The notes under the pieces are model-generated. The model was not told the origin of the DNA and searched no databases. It saw only the letters and a list, made by a program, of their open reading frames with translations. Position numbers and translations under genes: made by a program. Positions 29,672 to 38,154 of a DNA stretch of 64,000 bases are shown here, piece after piece; position 1 is the stretch's first letter; each line of letters begins with the position of its first letter. This stretch comes from SHLQ01 sp964517125. GTDB taxonomy: Bacteria; Actinomycetota; Acidimicrobiia; Acidimicrobiales; SHLQ01. The stretch lies in assembly GCA_964517125.1 (NCBI GenBank), contig CAZFBD010000009.1, forward strand, positions 1 through 64,000. Reading direction: 5' to 3'.

Positions 29672-29800
29672 ATGGTCGACGTCGCATCCATCCAGAGCCT
29701 TCTGGCCGCATTCCCGACTGCAGCTGCAGTGGTTGTCCCTGTTCTGACAACATGGGTTGGTGCGTTGGTCATCGAGCGCACGACGGAAGGCCGTCCGTGA
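29672..29800 (+). CDS. Small single-pass membrane protein upstream of a histidine kinase
   Basis: This 42-residue ORF encodes one hydrophobic helix (LLAAFPTAAAVVVPVLTTWV) with a short charged C-terminal end (ERTTEGRP). Its stop overlaps the GTG start of the histidine kinase by 4 bp (GTGA), suggesting coupled translation. It is too short to classify and could be a leader peptide or an accessory to the kinase. The overlap is the main support. Confidence 0.45.
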   Translation: MVDVASIQSLLAAFPTAAAVVVPVLTTWVGALVIERTTEGRP

Positions 29801-31002
29801 AACAGATCTACAGCTCATCGCTGCTGAACAAGACCCTGTATGGCCTGCTCGGGCTCCCGATCGGGCTGGGGTGGTTCGTCATCTTCGCAACGGCACTGAG
29901 CCTCGCTGGCAGTCTGCTGGTGGTTCTCGTCGGCTTCGTGTTGTTGTCCATCACCCTTCGCATCGCGGGCGGCGCTGCACAGCTGGAGCGGCGGCTGCTC
30001 ACCGAACTGTTGAACGTCGACATTCCACGCTCCAGCCGACTGGCCGAGCCCGGGCGCCAATCCATCGGCGCGAAGATCGTGAATCCGCTGCGCGATGGCA
30101 CGTACTGGCGAGAGCTCTTCTTCGTGCTGGCCAGGTTCCCGATCGGCATCGGCAGCTTTGTGGCTGCGCTCGGAGCGTGGACCTACCCCGTGTGGGCGTT
30201 GAGCACGTTCTTCTGGGGCTGGTGGGTGTTCGAGCAGTGGACGATCCTCATCATCGGCACCGGGCTGATCTCCCTGGTCCTCGGACCGCTCCTCGTGCAT
30301 GCGTTCGCCGAGCTGCACATCTACCTCGCATCGCTGTTGCTCGGGCCATCACAAGCACAGCTGACCAGCCGGGCTCGCGAAGTCGAAGCCAGCCGAGACC
30401 GATCCGTGGAGGCCGCCGAAGCCGAGCGTCGCCGAATCGAACGGGACCTGCACGACGGTGCGCAGGCGCGCCTCGCAACCGTTGCCCTGGACCTGGGGCG
30501 GGCCAAGCGAAAGCTGGAGCAGGGCGGCGACAGCGACGAGGTCGGCCGAATCATCGACGGCGCGCACGAAGACGCAAAGGCCGCGATCGTCGAACTGCGA
30601 GACCTGGCCCGAGGCATCCACCCGGCGGTTCTGACCGACCGTGGACTCGATGCCGCCCTGTCCGAGGTTGCCGCCCGATGCAGCGTGCCGATCCACCTCG
30701 ACGTGCGAATGGAGCGACGACCGACCGTGCCGGTCGAGAGCGCCGCATACTTCGCCGTGTGTGAACTGATCGCCAACATCAGTCGCCACTCCCGGGCCCG
30801 CAATGCGTGGGTCACGGTCCGCGGAACCGATGAGCGGGTCAACATCGAGGTCAGCGACGACGGGGTCGGTGGAGTGACTCCCGGACTCGGCACGGGAATC
30901 GCCGGCCTGTACGACCGCCTGACCGCCGTGGATGGCACGATGGCACTCCGAAGCCCGCTCGGCGGTGGCACCACCGCCCAAATCGAACTGCCGGTGGCCT
31001 GA
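29797..31002 (+). CDS. NarL-type sensor histidine kinase
   Basis: This 401-residue protein has two pairs of membrane helices with a sensor-like N-terminal region. A coiled coil and a HisKA_3 dimerisation domain follow, with phospho-acceptor His219 in RRRIERDLHDGAQARL. The ATPase domain has ELIANISRHSRA and SDDGVGG. It would autophosphorylate and pass phosphate to the response regulator encoded directly downstream. GTG 29797 is chosen because it is coupled to the upstream small ORF and the sequence before it does not resemble the family. Confidence 0.87.
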   Translation: MKQIYSSSLLNKTLYGLLGLPIGLGWFVIFATALSLAGSLLVVLVGFVLLSITLRIAGGAAQLERRLLTELLNVDIPRSSRLAEPGRQSIGAKIVNPLRDGTYWRELFFVLARFPIGIGSFVAALGAWTYPVWALSTFFWGWWVFEQWTILIIGTGLISLVLGPLLVHAFAELHIYLASLLLGPSQAQLTSRAREVEASRDRSVEAAEAERRRIERDLHDGAQARLATVALDLGRAKRKLEQGGDSDEVGRIIDGAHEDAKAAIVELRDLARGIHPAVLTDRGLDAALSEVAARCSVPIHLDVRMERRPTVPVESAAYFAVCELIANISRHSRARNAWVTVRGTDERVNIEVSDDGVGGVTPGLGTGIAGLYDRLTAVDGTMALRSPLGGGTTAQIELPVA

Positions 31003-31644
31003 ATGCGCGTTCTCGTCGTTGAAGACTCTGTCCTGTTGCGAGCCGGACTCGGCCGACTCCTCGAGGACGAACAGATGGAGCTCGTTGCCGCAGCCGACGA
31101 CGCGGCCTCCTTCCTGCAGGAGTGGGAACGTACCCGGCCCGACATCAGCATCGTCGACGTGCGTATGCCGCCCACCCACACCGACGAGGGGATCCGGGCA
31201 TCGATCGAACTTCGGTCCCGTCATCCCGAGGCCAGGATCCTCGTGCTCTCGCAGTACGTCGAAGAGCAGTACGCGTCCGAACTTCTCGCCGACGGCAATG
31301 GCGGCATCGGATACCTGCTCAAGGAACGCATCGCCGACGTCGGCGAATTCATCGACGCGGTCAATCGGGTGGCCGGAGGCGGCACCGCACTGGACCCCGA
31401 AGTGGTCAGCCAACTCTTCGCCCGCCGCCGCAATCCCATCGACTCACTGACGCCCCGGGAGTCCGAAGTGCTGTCGCTCATGGCCCAGGGGTACACGAAC
31501 TCGGCAGTGGCCGAGCAGCTCACGGTGTCCTCGGGTGCCGTCGAGAAACACACCTCGTCCATCTTCTCCAAGCTGAATCTGGAACCGAGCGCCACAGATC
31601 ATCGGCGGGTGCTCGCCGTTCTGGCCTGGCTCGACCGCGCCTGA
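31003..31644 (+). CDS. NarL/LuxR-type response regulator
   Basis: This 213-residue protein has a receiver domain with phospho-acceptor Asp52 in SIVDVRMPP and the acidic pair in VVEDS. Its LuxR-type helix-turn-helix begins LTPRESEVLSLMAQGYTN and includes SSGAVEKHTSSIFSKL. It starts directly after the kinase stop, so kinase and regulator form one two-component system. Target genes are unknown; the downstream polysaccharide locus is one possibility. Confidence 0.9.
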   Translation: MRVLVVEDSVLLRAGLGRLLEDEQMELVAAADDAASFLQEWERTRPDISIVDVRMPPTHTDEGIRASIELRSRHPEARILVLSQYVEEQYASELLADGNGGIGYLLKERIADVGEFIDAVNRVAGGGTALDPEVVSQLFARRRNPIDSLTPRESEVLSLMAQGYTNSAVAEQLTVSSGAVEKHTSSIFSKLNLEPSATDHRRVLAVLAWLDRA

Positions 31645-31683
31645 CCCCCTCACCCCAGCCGGCTTTGCGCCGATTGGAGGTCC

Positions 31684-33375
31684 ATGGAGGTTCTGGTCGA
31701 TGCGCGCCCCGATGACACGCACTCATCGACCGTCGCGCCCCTTCGCTGGCATGAGCGTGGAACGATCATCGCCGGCATGCTGCTTGCCTTCTATCTGGCC
31801 GCCTCGCTGCTGCTGGACACCTCCGCACATCTGACCACGGACGTGGGCGGCAAGGTCGCCAGCCTCGAAGCCATGACCACCCGTGGCGACTGGGACCCCG
31901 ACATTGGGTACTGGTTCGCCGAAGCTGATCCCGACGGCGTGTTGTTTCCGTTCGGCAAGACTCGACTGACCGAGCAGAACCAGTGGGTGAACACCACGAC
32001 CTTCACCATGGTGATGCCCGCCCGCCCGCTCTGGGCCTCCGGTGGCCTGCGTGCCGCTCTTCTCATTCCGATGCTGAGCGCCGTCGTGGCTGCCGCTGCC
32101 GCAGGCGCACTTGAGCGACGGTTCGACCGATCCTCGAACGGCTCATGGTCAATGTGGTGCATCGGCCTTGCGAGCCCAGCAGCCATCTACGCGTTGGACT
32201 TCTGGGAACATGCGCCCGGTTTGGCGGCGATGAGTCTGGGCCTCGTCGCCGTGATCGACGCTCAGCGCCCGGACGGGCGATGGTGGCACGCAGCCGCCGC
32301 CGGACTCGCCTTCGGTTTCGCCGCAACCATGCGACAGGAAGCGCTGGTCTACGGGTTCGTCGCCGGAATTGTCCTCCTGGTCGGCGTCTACCGACACCGC
32401 GGTCTGGTCTCCGCCGCCCTTCGGGGCGCCCTCATGGCTGGCGGAACGGTCGCCATGCTCGCCGCGCATGCACTGGCCGAGCTCGTGTTGACGGGCGGAA
32501 CGGTCCGGGCTGCTCGGGCCACGGGCACCATCGCAGCGACCGACTCCAACCTCGACCAGATCAACGCCGGGTTCATCACGACGTTCTTCCCGATCAACGG
32601 CGCCCATCCCTTCTGGTACGGGTTCGCCGCAGCCATGGCGGCCACCCTGGCCTGGCTCACCCATCGCGTGATTGGCAAACAAACGCTGGGTCCGGCGATT
32701 CGCCTCACCAGCCTCATCTGGGGCACGTGGGCGCTTCTCCTTCTCGTCGGCGGCCCCCGATTCGTGCCCGGAATGGTCCCCACCGCTCCCCTGGTGGTCG
32801 CCGGTGTCGTCGCGGCCATCCACCGGCGGGCATGGTTGCCATTGGCCCTGGGGCTAGCGCCGCTTCCACTCGTTCTCGCCACCGCGTTCTCCGACGGTTC
32901 GTTTGCCCAATGGGGAGGCCGATACCACCTGCTGACCGGGCTGGTGCTGGTCGTCCTCGGCATCTCCCTGCTCCGGCCACACGCACCGCGATTCGTTCTT
33001 GCCCTTGCGGCAGCTGGCTTCGTCATCACCATGTTCGGCATTGGTTGGAGCATCGAACGAAGCCATCGGGTGGGCGACACCTGGACCGCGGTGGCGTCAC
33101 AAAGCGAACCCGGCGATGACGTCGTCGTATGGGAGAACACGCTCAACTCCCGAGAGGCCGGGGCCGAGCTCATCGGACGGCGCTGGCTGGGTGCTCCCGA
33201 TGCCACTGCGCAGAAATTGCTGGCCGACCTGCTTCGTTCCGAAGACATCGATTCCTTCATCTGGATCGATGCGCAGGGCGGACCGTTGGAAGCGTTCGTC
33301 GGCTTCGAGGCCGGAGCCGAACTGGGTGAGCTCGAGTTCTTCTCGTTGCGGATGACCCGCTTCCACCGGAACTGA
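31684..33375 (+). CDS. Polytopic membrane protein, glycosyltransferase (GT-C)-like
   Basis: This 563-residue protein has about ten membrane helices and an extracytoplasmic C-terminal region of about 120 residues. A DWDPDIGYWF loop after the first helix recalls the acidic loop of GT-C mannosyltransferase-type enzymes that use polyprenyl-phosphate sugars. ATG 31684 follows GGAGG. It opens the surface-polysaccharide locus and follows the two-component system on the same strand. The donor and acceptor sugars are unknown. Confidence 0.6.
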   Translation: MEVLVDARPDDTHSSTVAPLRWHERGTIIAGMLLAFYLAASLLLDTSAHLTTDVGGKVASLEAMTTRGDWDPDIGYWFAEADPDGVLFPFGKTRLTEQNQWVNTTTFTMVMPARPLWASGGLRAALLIPMLSAVVAAAAAGALERRFDRSSNGSWSMWCIGLASPAAIYALDFWEHAPGLAAMSLGLVAVIDAQRPDGRWWHAAAAGLAFGFAATMRQEALVYGFVAGIVLLVGVYRHRGLVSAALRGALMAGGTVAMLAAHALAELVLTGGTVRAARATGTIAATDSNLDQINAGFITTFFPINGAHPFWYGFAAAMAATLAWLTHRVIGKQTLGPAIRLTSLIWGTWALLLLVGGPRFVPGMVPTAPLVVAGVVAAIHRRAWLPLALGLAPLPLVLATAFSDGSFAQWGGRYHLLTGLVLVVLGISLLRPHAPRFVLALAAAGFVITMFGIGWSIERSHRVGDTWTAVASQSEPGDDVVVWENTLNSREAGAELIGRRWLGAPDATAQKLLADLLRSEDIDSFIWIDAQGGPLEAFVGFEAGAELGELEFFSLRMTRFHRN

Positions 33376-33395
33376 TCCGACAGGTCGGGTTCCCG

Positions 33396-34733
33396 TCAGC
33401 GGCCGAGGCCACCGACCACTTCACGGAACGTGCGTCCCACGATTCGGACATCGAAGCCGAAACCCTGCCGGCGCAGGTAGTAGAAGTCGTACTGCAACTT
33501 CTCGAGCGCGTCGCCGTCGGTGTTTGCGTAGCCGAGCTTCACCTGCGCCCATCCCGTCAGACCCGGCCGAACCAAGTGGCGAGCGTCGTAGAACGGGATC
33601 TTCGAGCGAAGTTCGTCGACGTACTGCGGCTGCTCGGGGCGGGGCCCAACGATCGACAGCTCACCGCGAACCACACTCCACATCTGCGGCAGTTCGTCGA
33701 TGTGTGTCCTTCGTAGGAAGTCTCCGAACGCCGTGATTCGCTCGTCATCGGGGCAGGTCCAGCTGCTGTTGTCCGTGCCCGGCGTCATGGTCCGGAACTT
33801 TGCGAGCCGGAAGGTCTCGCCGTTCTTGCCAACCCGCACCTGCCGGAAGAACAGCGGTCCGCGGTTCGCAACGAGGTTGCCCACGACAATGGCCGGAATC
33901 ACGAGTGCGAAGATCACTGAACCCACGAGCCCGATGGCGATGTCGAAGAGCCGCTTGATCCGCACGTACCGCATTCGATGCAGCTCGCCAATGTCGAAGA
34001 GCATGGAGACCTGCGCAAGTTCCGAGATTGGGAGTTTGCCCAACCACCCTTCGTAGAAGAGGGCGAGCGTCCGAATTCGCATGCCCGACGAGTGCAGCGT
34101 CGTCGCTTGCGCCACGATCGATGGGTCGTCTTGGGCCGTGCGATCCAGCACCAGCACCGTCGGTTGCACCCGGGTGGCCACCTCCACAAGCGGGCACCCA
34201 CCGGTGTCGGTCTCGCGGGCTTCACCAACCGCCATCACACCGGCGATCGACGCGGTGATCTCGGCACGGTCATCGAGGTCACGAATGAGCGCAGCCACAT
34301 CGTCGGGCTGACCGCTCACGAGCAGGACCGATTCGCGGGCCGCCGACCACTTGCGCGAGTCCGTCGACAGGTTCCAGGAGATCAGGGCCCACAGCGGAAA
34401 CACGCCGATGAAGAGCGCAATCGACGAACGGGGAAGGAGCACGTCGGCCAGAGCCAGCTGGGCCATGGAGACGACCGACAGACTTGCGATGATGGCGGCG
34501 AAACTGCGACCGATCGTCGCCAGCCTGGACTCGGGCATCTCGGGCAGACCCACGCTGTGCGAAGCCGCAATCAGCAGTCCTGCCCACGCCACCCACCAGC
34601 CAACACCCGGTACGTCCGCGGCGAAATCGGCATACCGCGCCGGGCCAACCACCTGCACGTAGAACTCTCGAGACGCAAACACGGCCGCGACGGTGCCTGC
34701 CCAGAGAATCCAGTGCAGGCGGCGAAGAGACAT
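33396..34733 (-). CDS. Polyprenyl-phosphate sugar transferase (exopolysaccharide initiating enzyme)
   Basis: This 445-residue protein has about four N-terminal membrane helices, a nucleotide-binding-like middle domain and a C-terminal bacterial sugar transferase domain. The latter shows KRLFDIAIG, FFRQVRVGKNGETFRLAKFR, RTHIDELPQMWSVVRG, IVGPRPEQ and PGLTGWAQV. Such enzymes transfer the first sugar-1-phosphate to undecaprenyl phosphate at the membrane. ATG 34733 (MSLRRLHWIL) is the natural start; the longer in-frame extension is antisense to the divergent glycosyltransferase gene. Confidence 0.9.
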   Translation of the reverse strand: MSLRRLHWILWAGTVAAVFASREFYVQVVGPARYADFAADVPGVGWWVAWAGLLIAASHSVGLPEMPESRLATIGRSFAAIIASLSVVSMAQLALADVLLPRSSIALFIGVFPLWALISWNLSTDSRKWSAARESVLLVSGQPDDVAALIRDLDDRAEITASIAGVMAVGEARETDTGGCPLVEVATRVQPTVLVLDRTAQDDPSIVAQATTLHSSGMRIRTLALFYEGWLGKLPISELAQVSMLFDIGELHRMRYVRIKRLFDIAIGLVGSVIFALVIPAIVVGNLVANRGPLFFRQVRVGKNGETFRLAKFRTMTPGTDNSSWTCPDDERITAFGDFLRRTHIDELPQMWSVVRGELSIVGPRPEQPQYVDELRSKIPFYDARHLVRPGLTGWAQVKLGYANTDGDALEKLQYDFYYLRRQGFGFDVRIVGRTFREVVGGLGR

Positions 34734-34764
34734 TGCTGTCCTTTTCGGTTGTGTTGGGGCCAAC

Positions 34765-35982
34765 GTGAGCGAGACCGCGCCCTCATCGCCCCCGCCCGAA
34801 CGCCGATGGAATGGGGTGAAGGCCGTGATCATCCAGAACCCCCGAGACACGGGTGGACCCCAGCAACGTCGCGACACCTGGCGACGACTGCTCGAGGCCT
34901 CTGGGTACGACGTCACGATGCTTCGACCACCCATGGACCTGGCTCGGCCGTGGCGCTCGGTTCCACAGGCGCTCGACGTGGTCCGCGGCCACGCGGTACC
35001 GGAAGCCATGGTGTGGCAACCGACGACCCTCATGCGTTCCCTCGACGAGCTCGCGCCCGACCTTGTCGTCACGCAGACCATCCGTATGTGGAACCCCGTC
35101 CTCACAACCCTCGAGTGCCCGGTACTCGTCGACTACGTCGACCAGCTCAGCGTCAGCTACGAGCAGCGAGCCGGGTGGGCATCCGGCTGGCAACGACATG
35201 CGTACCGAATCCTCGGTCGGTTTCATGCACGAGCCGAAGCCAGACTCCGGAGCACCGACGTCATCGGCATCACGGCCGGACGACGGGACGCCGAGCAGCT
35301 CGACGCCACATGGGTTCCGATCGTGGCGCCCGAGGGAAGCACGCCAACCGTCGACGAATCGAGTCGTCCTCACGATGTCGTCTTCTTCGGCTCGCTGAAC
35401 TATCCGCCGAACATCGAAGCGATCGAATGGCTCGCTGCAGCCCCCGGAGCCGACACGCTTCGGGTACTGGTTGCAGGACGGTCAGGAGGACCTCGGATTC
35501 CCGAGATCTGTGCCCAGCTCGGATGGACCTACCGCCCCGACTTCGAATCCGTCGAATGGCTTGCTCAGCAGGCCCGCGTGGCTGCCGTTCCTCTGGTCAG
35601 TGCTGCTGGCATGCAGATCAAGATGCTCGAGGCAGCGGCTCATGGGCTGCCACAAGTGGGCACCTCCATGGCCCTCCAGGGATTCGACCTCGAGTTTCCC
35701 ATCGAGGTCGAAGACGACCCAGCCACATTTGTCGATCTGCTGCGTGCTCTGTCGGAAGACCCCCAGCGCGCCCACACGCTCGCAACTGCGGCGCAGTCCC
35801 ACGTGCAGCAGCACTATTCGGTTTCCGCCTGCGGTGAACGGCTCCGCCGCGTGCTTGCTGCGAATCAGCCCAGCGAGAACGACGGGTCAACGTGGTGGTC
35901 GAGCGCTGGTGCGCCAAGCAGTGAGAGCAACGCCGGGGCCACTTCCAACACGTCTACCGGTTCGCTCGGAAGAGCTGCCTGA
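34765..35982 (+). CDS. GT4-like glycosyltransferase
   Basis: This 405-residue protein is predicted to be cytoplasmic. The C-terminal Rossmann half has VFFGSLNYPPNIEAIEWL, AGRSGGP and a donor-site region GMQIKMLEAAAHGLPQVGT, as in GT4 enzymes of exopolysaccharide clusters. GTG 34765 or GTG 34816 (KAVIIQNPRDTGG) could be the start. The last 118 bp overlap the 3' end of the convergent phosphatase-fold gene, and the tail after LAANQ looks like antisense-derived sequence, so the original stop was probably lost. Confidence 0.8.
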   Translation: MSETAPSSPPPERRWNGVKAVIIQNPRDTGGPQQRRDTWRRLLEASGYDVTMLRPPMDLARPWRSVPQALDVVRGHAVPEAMVWQPTTLMRSLDELAPDLVVTQTIRMWNPVLTTLECPVLVDYVDQLSVSYEQRAGWASGWQRHAYRILGRFHARAEARLRSTDVIGITAGRRDAEQLDATWVPIVAPEGSTPTVDESSRPHDVVFFGSLNYPPNIEAIEWLAAAPGADTLRVLVAGRSGGPRIPEICAQLGWTYRPDFESVEWLAQQARVAAVPLVSAAGMQIKMLEAAAHGLPQVGTSMALQGFDLEFPIEVEDDPATFVDLLRALSEDPQRAHTLATAAQSHVQQHYSVSACGERLRRVLAANQPSENDGSTWWSSAGAPSSESNAGATSNTSTGSLGRAA

Positions 35983-37259
35983 GGCGAATTCGCCACGAGC
36001 AGCGTGCCGATGGGGTGGTGGACACCCGACTTGTGTTCCGTGACCGCAACCCAGCGCAGGCCTGCCTCGCTGACGCGAACCTGCTGTCCATCGATGTCGA
36101 TGAGATCGGTGGCGTCGTCGAGGTGATAAGTGATCGTCACGGCCGTGCGTGAACGATCGACCTGCAGCCGGGAGCCGGCAACGGGAAGTTCGGACAGCCG
36201 CTGTTGCTCGCTGGCGGCGCGTTCCTCGTCATCGAAGTCGAACGTCAGATGCGGCACCATCGAGGCCTTCAGCTCCACGCTCTCGGCAACGCCGAGGGCC
36301 GAAGCGAACGTACGTGGATCGTCGACCACCAGCGTCCGGTCGCCACCCTGGTCCACTTCGCCGCCACCGGTCTGCCCCATGGACGACACCAGGACGAGCG
36401 AACGATCGTGTGTCTGGCACCAGCGCAACACTCGGCCAAGAAAGCCGTCGAGCGCATCCATCGCAGCCGGGATTTCGGCCTCGTGGCGGGCCACCCATTC
36501 CGGACCGTTCGGCGTGACGTCCCAGTCGTCGGGAAACGTGGCCGGCCAATAGCGGTGCATCGACGCCGCCACGTGATTGGTGAAGAAGACCGCAAGGTCC
36601 GGGCGAGAAGCGTCCAGTTGTGCTTCGAACGCATCGGCAAGGAGAAGGAACTGCGCGGTTCGCAGCCGCTCCTTCGATGCCCGTCCCGCGGCCACCCGGC
36701 CGGCAAGCATGCCGAGCTCGACAAGGGTTCGGACGCGGATACCACTCCCTCGCAGGGCACGGAGTCCGTCCATGTAGTCGGCGACCGGAGCCGCCGAGTC
36801 GACGGCTCGTCCGTTCTGTCGGGTCATCCGAAGGTTGAAGCGGTGCAGCGGCCCGAGGGTGGTGGGGAGCACGTTCGGGTCGTCGCCGAACACGTCGGGT
36901 ACCGCAAACACGGCTCCGGGAAGGTCCGCAGTCGTGTCGTTCAGCGGCGACGAATGCAGGGTTCCGAAAACCCCGACCCGACGTGTCTTCGCAATCGCCT
37001 GCCAGTACAGCGGCAGGTCGGCCGGCTTCGGGTCGCCGTACCAGTACACACCGTGTTTGTCGTGGGGAACACCCATGGCGAGTGTTGCCCAGCTCTGCGA
37101 TGGGTAGAGCCCACGCTCGGGCTCCTCGTTGAGCACCGTCTCCGCCAACACGCTGGTCCGAAGAAGCTCAGCCACCGCGGAGTTCGGAGTGCGTTCGGCG
37201 TACCAACGCAGCAGACGCGGTGGTATCTCATTGATCTCGATCACGACGGCGCGGCGCAT
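35865..37259 (-). CDS. Alkaline-phosphatase-superfamily protein (type I phosphodiesterase-like)
   Basis: This 464-residue protein has the fold-typical opening RRAVVIEINEIPPRLL, a core with DLAVFFTNHVAASMHRYWP and a late LVLVSSMGQTGGGE segment resembling the metal-site regions of phosphodiesterase/sulfatase-like enzymes. It has no signal peptide. Relatives occur in polysaccharide clusters, where they may transfer or remove phospho-groups. ATG 37259 is preferred; ATG 37316 would add 19 residues. Its 3' end overlaps the convergent glycosyltransferase gene by 118 bp. Confidence 0.7.
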   Translation of the reverse strand: MRRAVVIEINEIPPRLLRWYAERTPNSAVAELLRTSVLAETVLNEEPERGLYPSQSWATLAMGVPHDKHGVYWYGDPKPADLPLYWQAIAKTRRVGVFGTLHSSPLNDTTADLPGAVFAVPDVFGDDPNVLPTTLGPLHRFNLRMTRQNGRAVDSAAPVADYMDGLRALRGSGIRVRTLVELGMLAGRVAAGRASKERLRTAQFLLLADAFEAQLDASRPDLAVFFTNHVAASMHRYWPATFPDDWDVTPNGPEWVARHEAEIPAAMDALDGFLGRVLRWCQTHDRSLVLVSSMGQTGGGEVDQGGDRTLVVDDPRTFASALGVAESVELKASMVPHLTFDFDDEERAASEQQRLSELPVAGSRLQVDRSRTAVTITYHLDDATDLIDIDGQQVRVSEAGLRWVAVTEHKSGVHHPIGTLLVANSPQAALPSEPVDVLEVAPALLSLLGAPALDHHVDPSFSLG

Positions 37260-37346
37260 GTCGGAATGATCGGCACAGGTGCCGTCTGCGTTGAGGGTTG
37301 GGCGCATCGGACTCATCGTTCACCCGCCACTGCCGATTTCATCGAT

Positions 37347-38150
37347 ATGGATGCCACGGTGCTCTACGTCGCCTTTGCGACGCCCACGATTGACATGTCG
37401 TGGATTCCGTCCGGCACTCCCGTGATCGTCGTGCACAACGATTCGGTGCTCGATCCAAGCCAACTCACCCACGAGCCCGTCACCCATCTCCACCCGGGCG
37501 AGAACCTGGGATTCGGCGGCGGCGTCAACCACGCTCTGGCGCACGTGACGACCGAGCGAGTCGTGCTCTGCAACCCCGATGCCGACCTGCTGCCGGAGCA
37601 CTGGCATGCCCTCACCGGAGCACCCCATCAGGTTGTCACCATTCCACTCGTCGACGATGCGGGACGCTCAACCAGTGTGATCAGCCCGTACTGGACTCCA
37701 ATCTCTCTGCTGATCACTGCGTTCCGGCTCGGCAGTCGCTTCGCTCCGTTGGGCAGCCGGCGCCGGCGCGCCTTGAGCCGTCTCAGCGGGTCGTGGGAGC
37801 GGAAGCAACGTGATGCGCTCGGCTCCGAACCGGGCGAATGGCCTCTTCAGGACCGCTGGGTCAGCGGTGCGGTGTTCTCCATCGACACCGAACGGCTGCG
37901 GTCGGTGAACGGCTTCGACGATTCGTACTTCCTGTACTTCGAAGACACCGATCTCTGTCAGCGTCTCGCTTCCAGGTATCCGGACATGCGGGCACAGCAG
38001 CGCGGTGGGTCAGCCGGCCGGCACGCCGTGGGCGGCAGCGCCGAGGGCACGTCGGGAGTCGTCGAACGAATTCGTCGAGAGTCGGCTGGAACGTACGCCC
38101 AGCGGCAACCCGGGTGGGCCTGGAAGCCCGTGCAAACGCTACTCCGCTGA
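37347..38150 (+). CDS. GT2-family glycosyltransferase (rhamnosyltransferase-like)
   Basis: This 267-residue enzyme shows the GT2 pattern: HPGENLGFGGGVNHAL, the DxD-like NPDADLLPE, then RWVSGAVFSIDTERL and YFLYFEDTDLCQRL, as in rhamnosyl- and related transferases. It is predicted to be cytoplasmic and to add a sugar to a lipid-linked glycan. ATG 37347 (MDATVLYV) is chosen. It is divergent from the phosphatase-fold gene and converges on the decarboxylase gene with 4 bp between stops. The last 50 residues are atypical in composition. Confidence 0.82.
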   Translation: MDATVLYVAFATPTIDMSWIPSGTPVIVVHNDSVLDPSQLTHEPVTHLHPGENLGFGGGVNHALAHVTTERVVLCNPDADLLPEHWHALTGAPHQVVTIPLVDDAGRSTSVISPYWTPISLLITAFRLGSRFAPLGSRRRRALSRLSGSWERKQRDALGSEPGEWPLQDRWVSGAVFSIDTERLRSVNGFDDSYFLYFEDTDLCQRLASRYPDMRAQQRGGSAGRHAVGGSAEGTSGVVERIRRESAGTYAQRQPGWAWKPVQTLLR

Positions 38151-38154
38151 TGAT

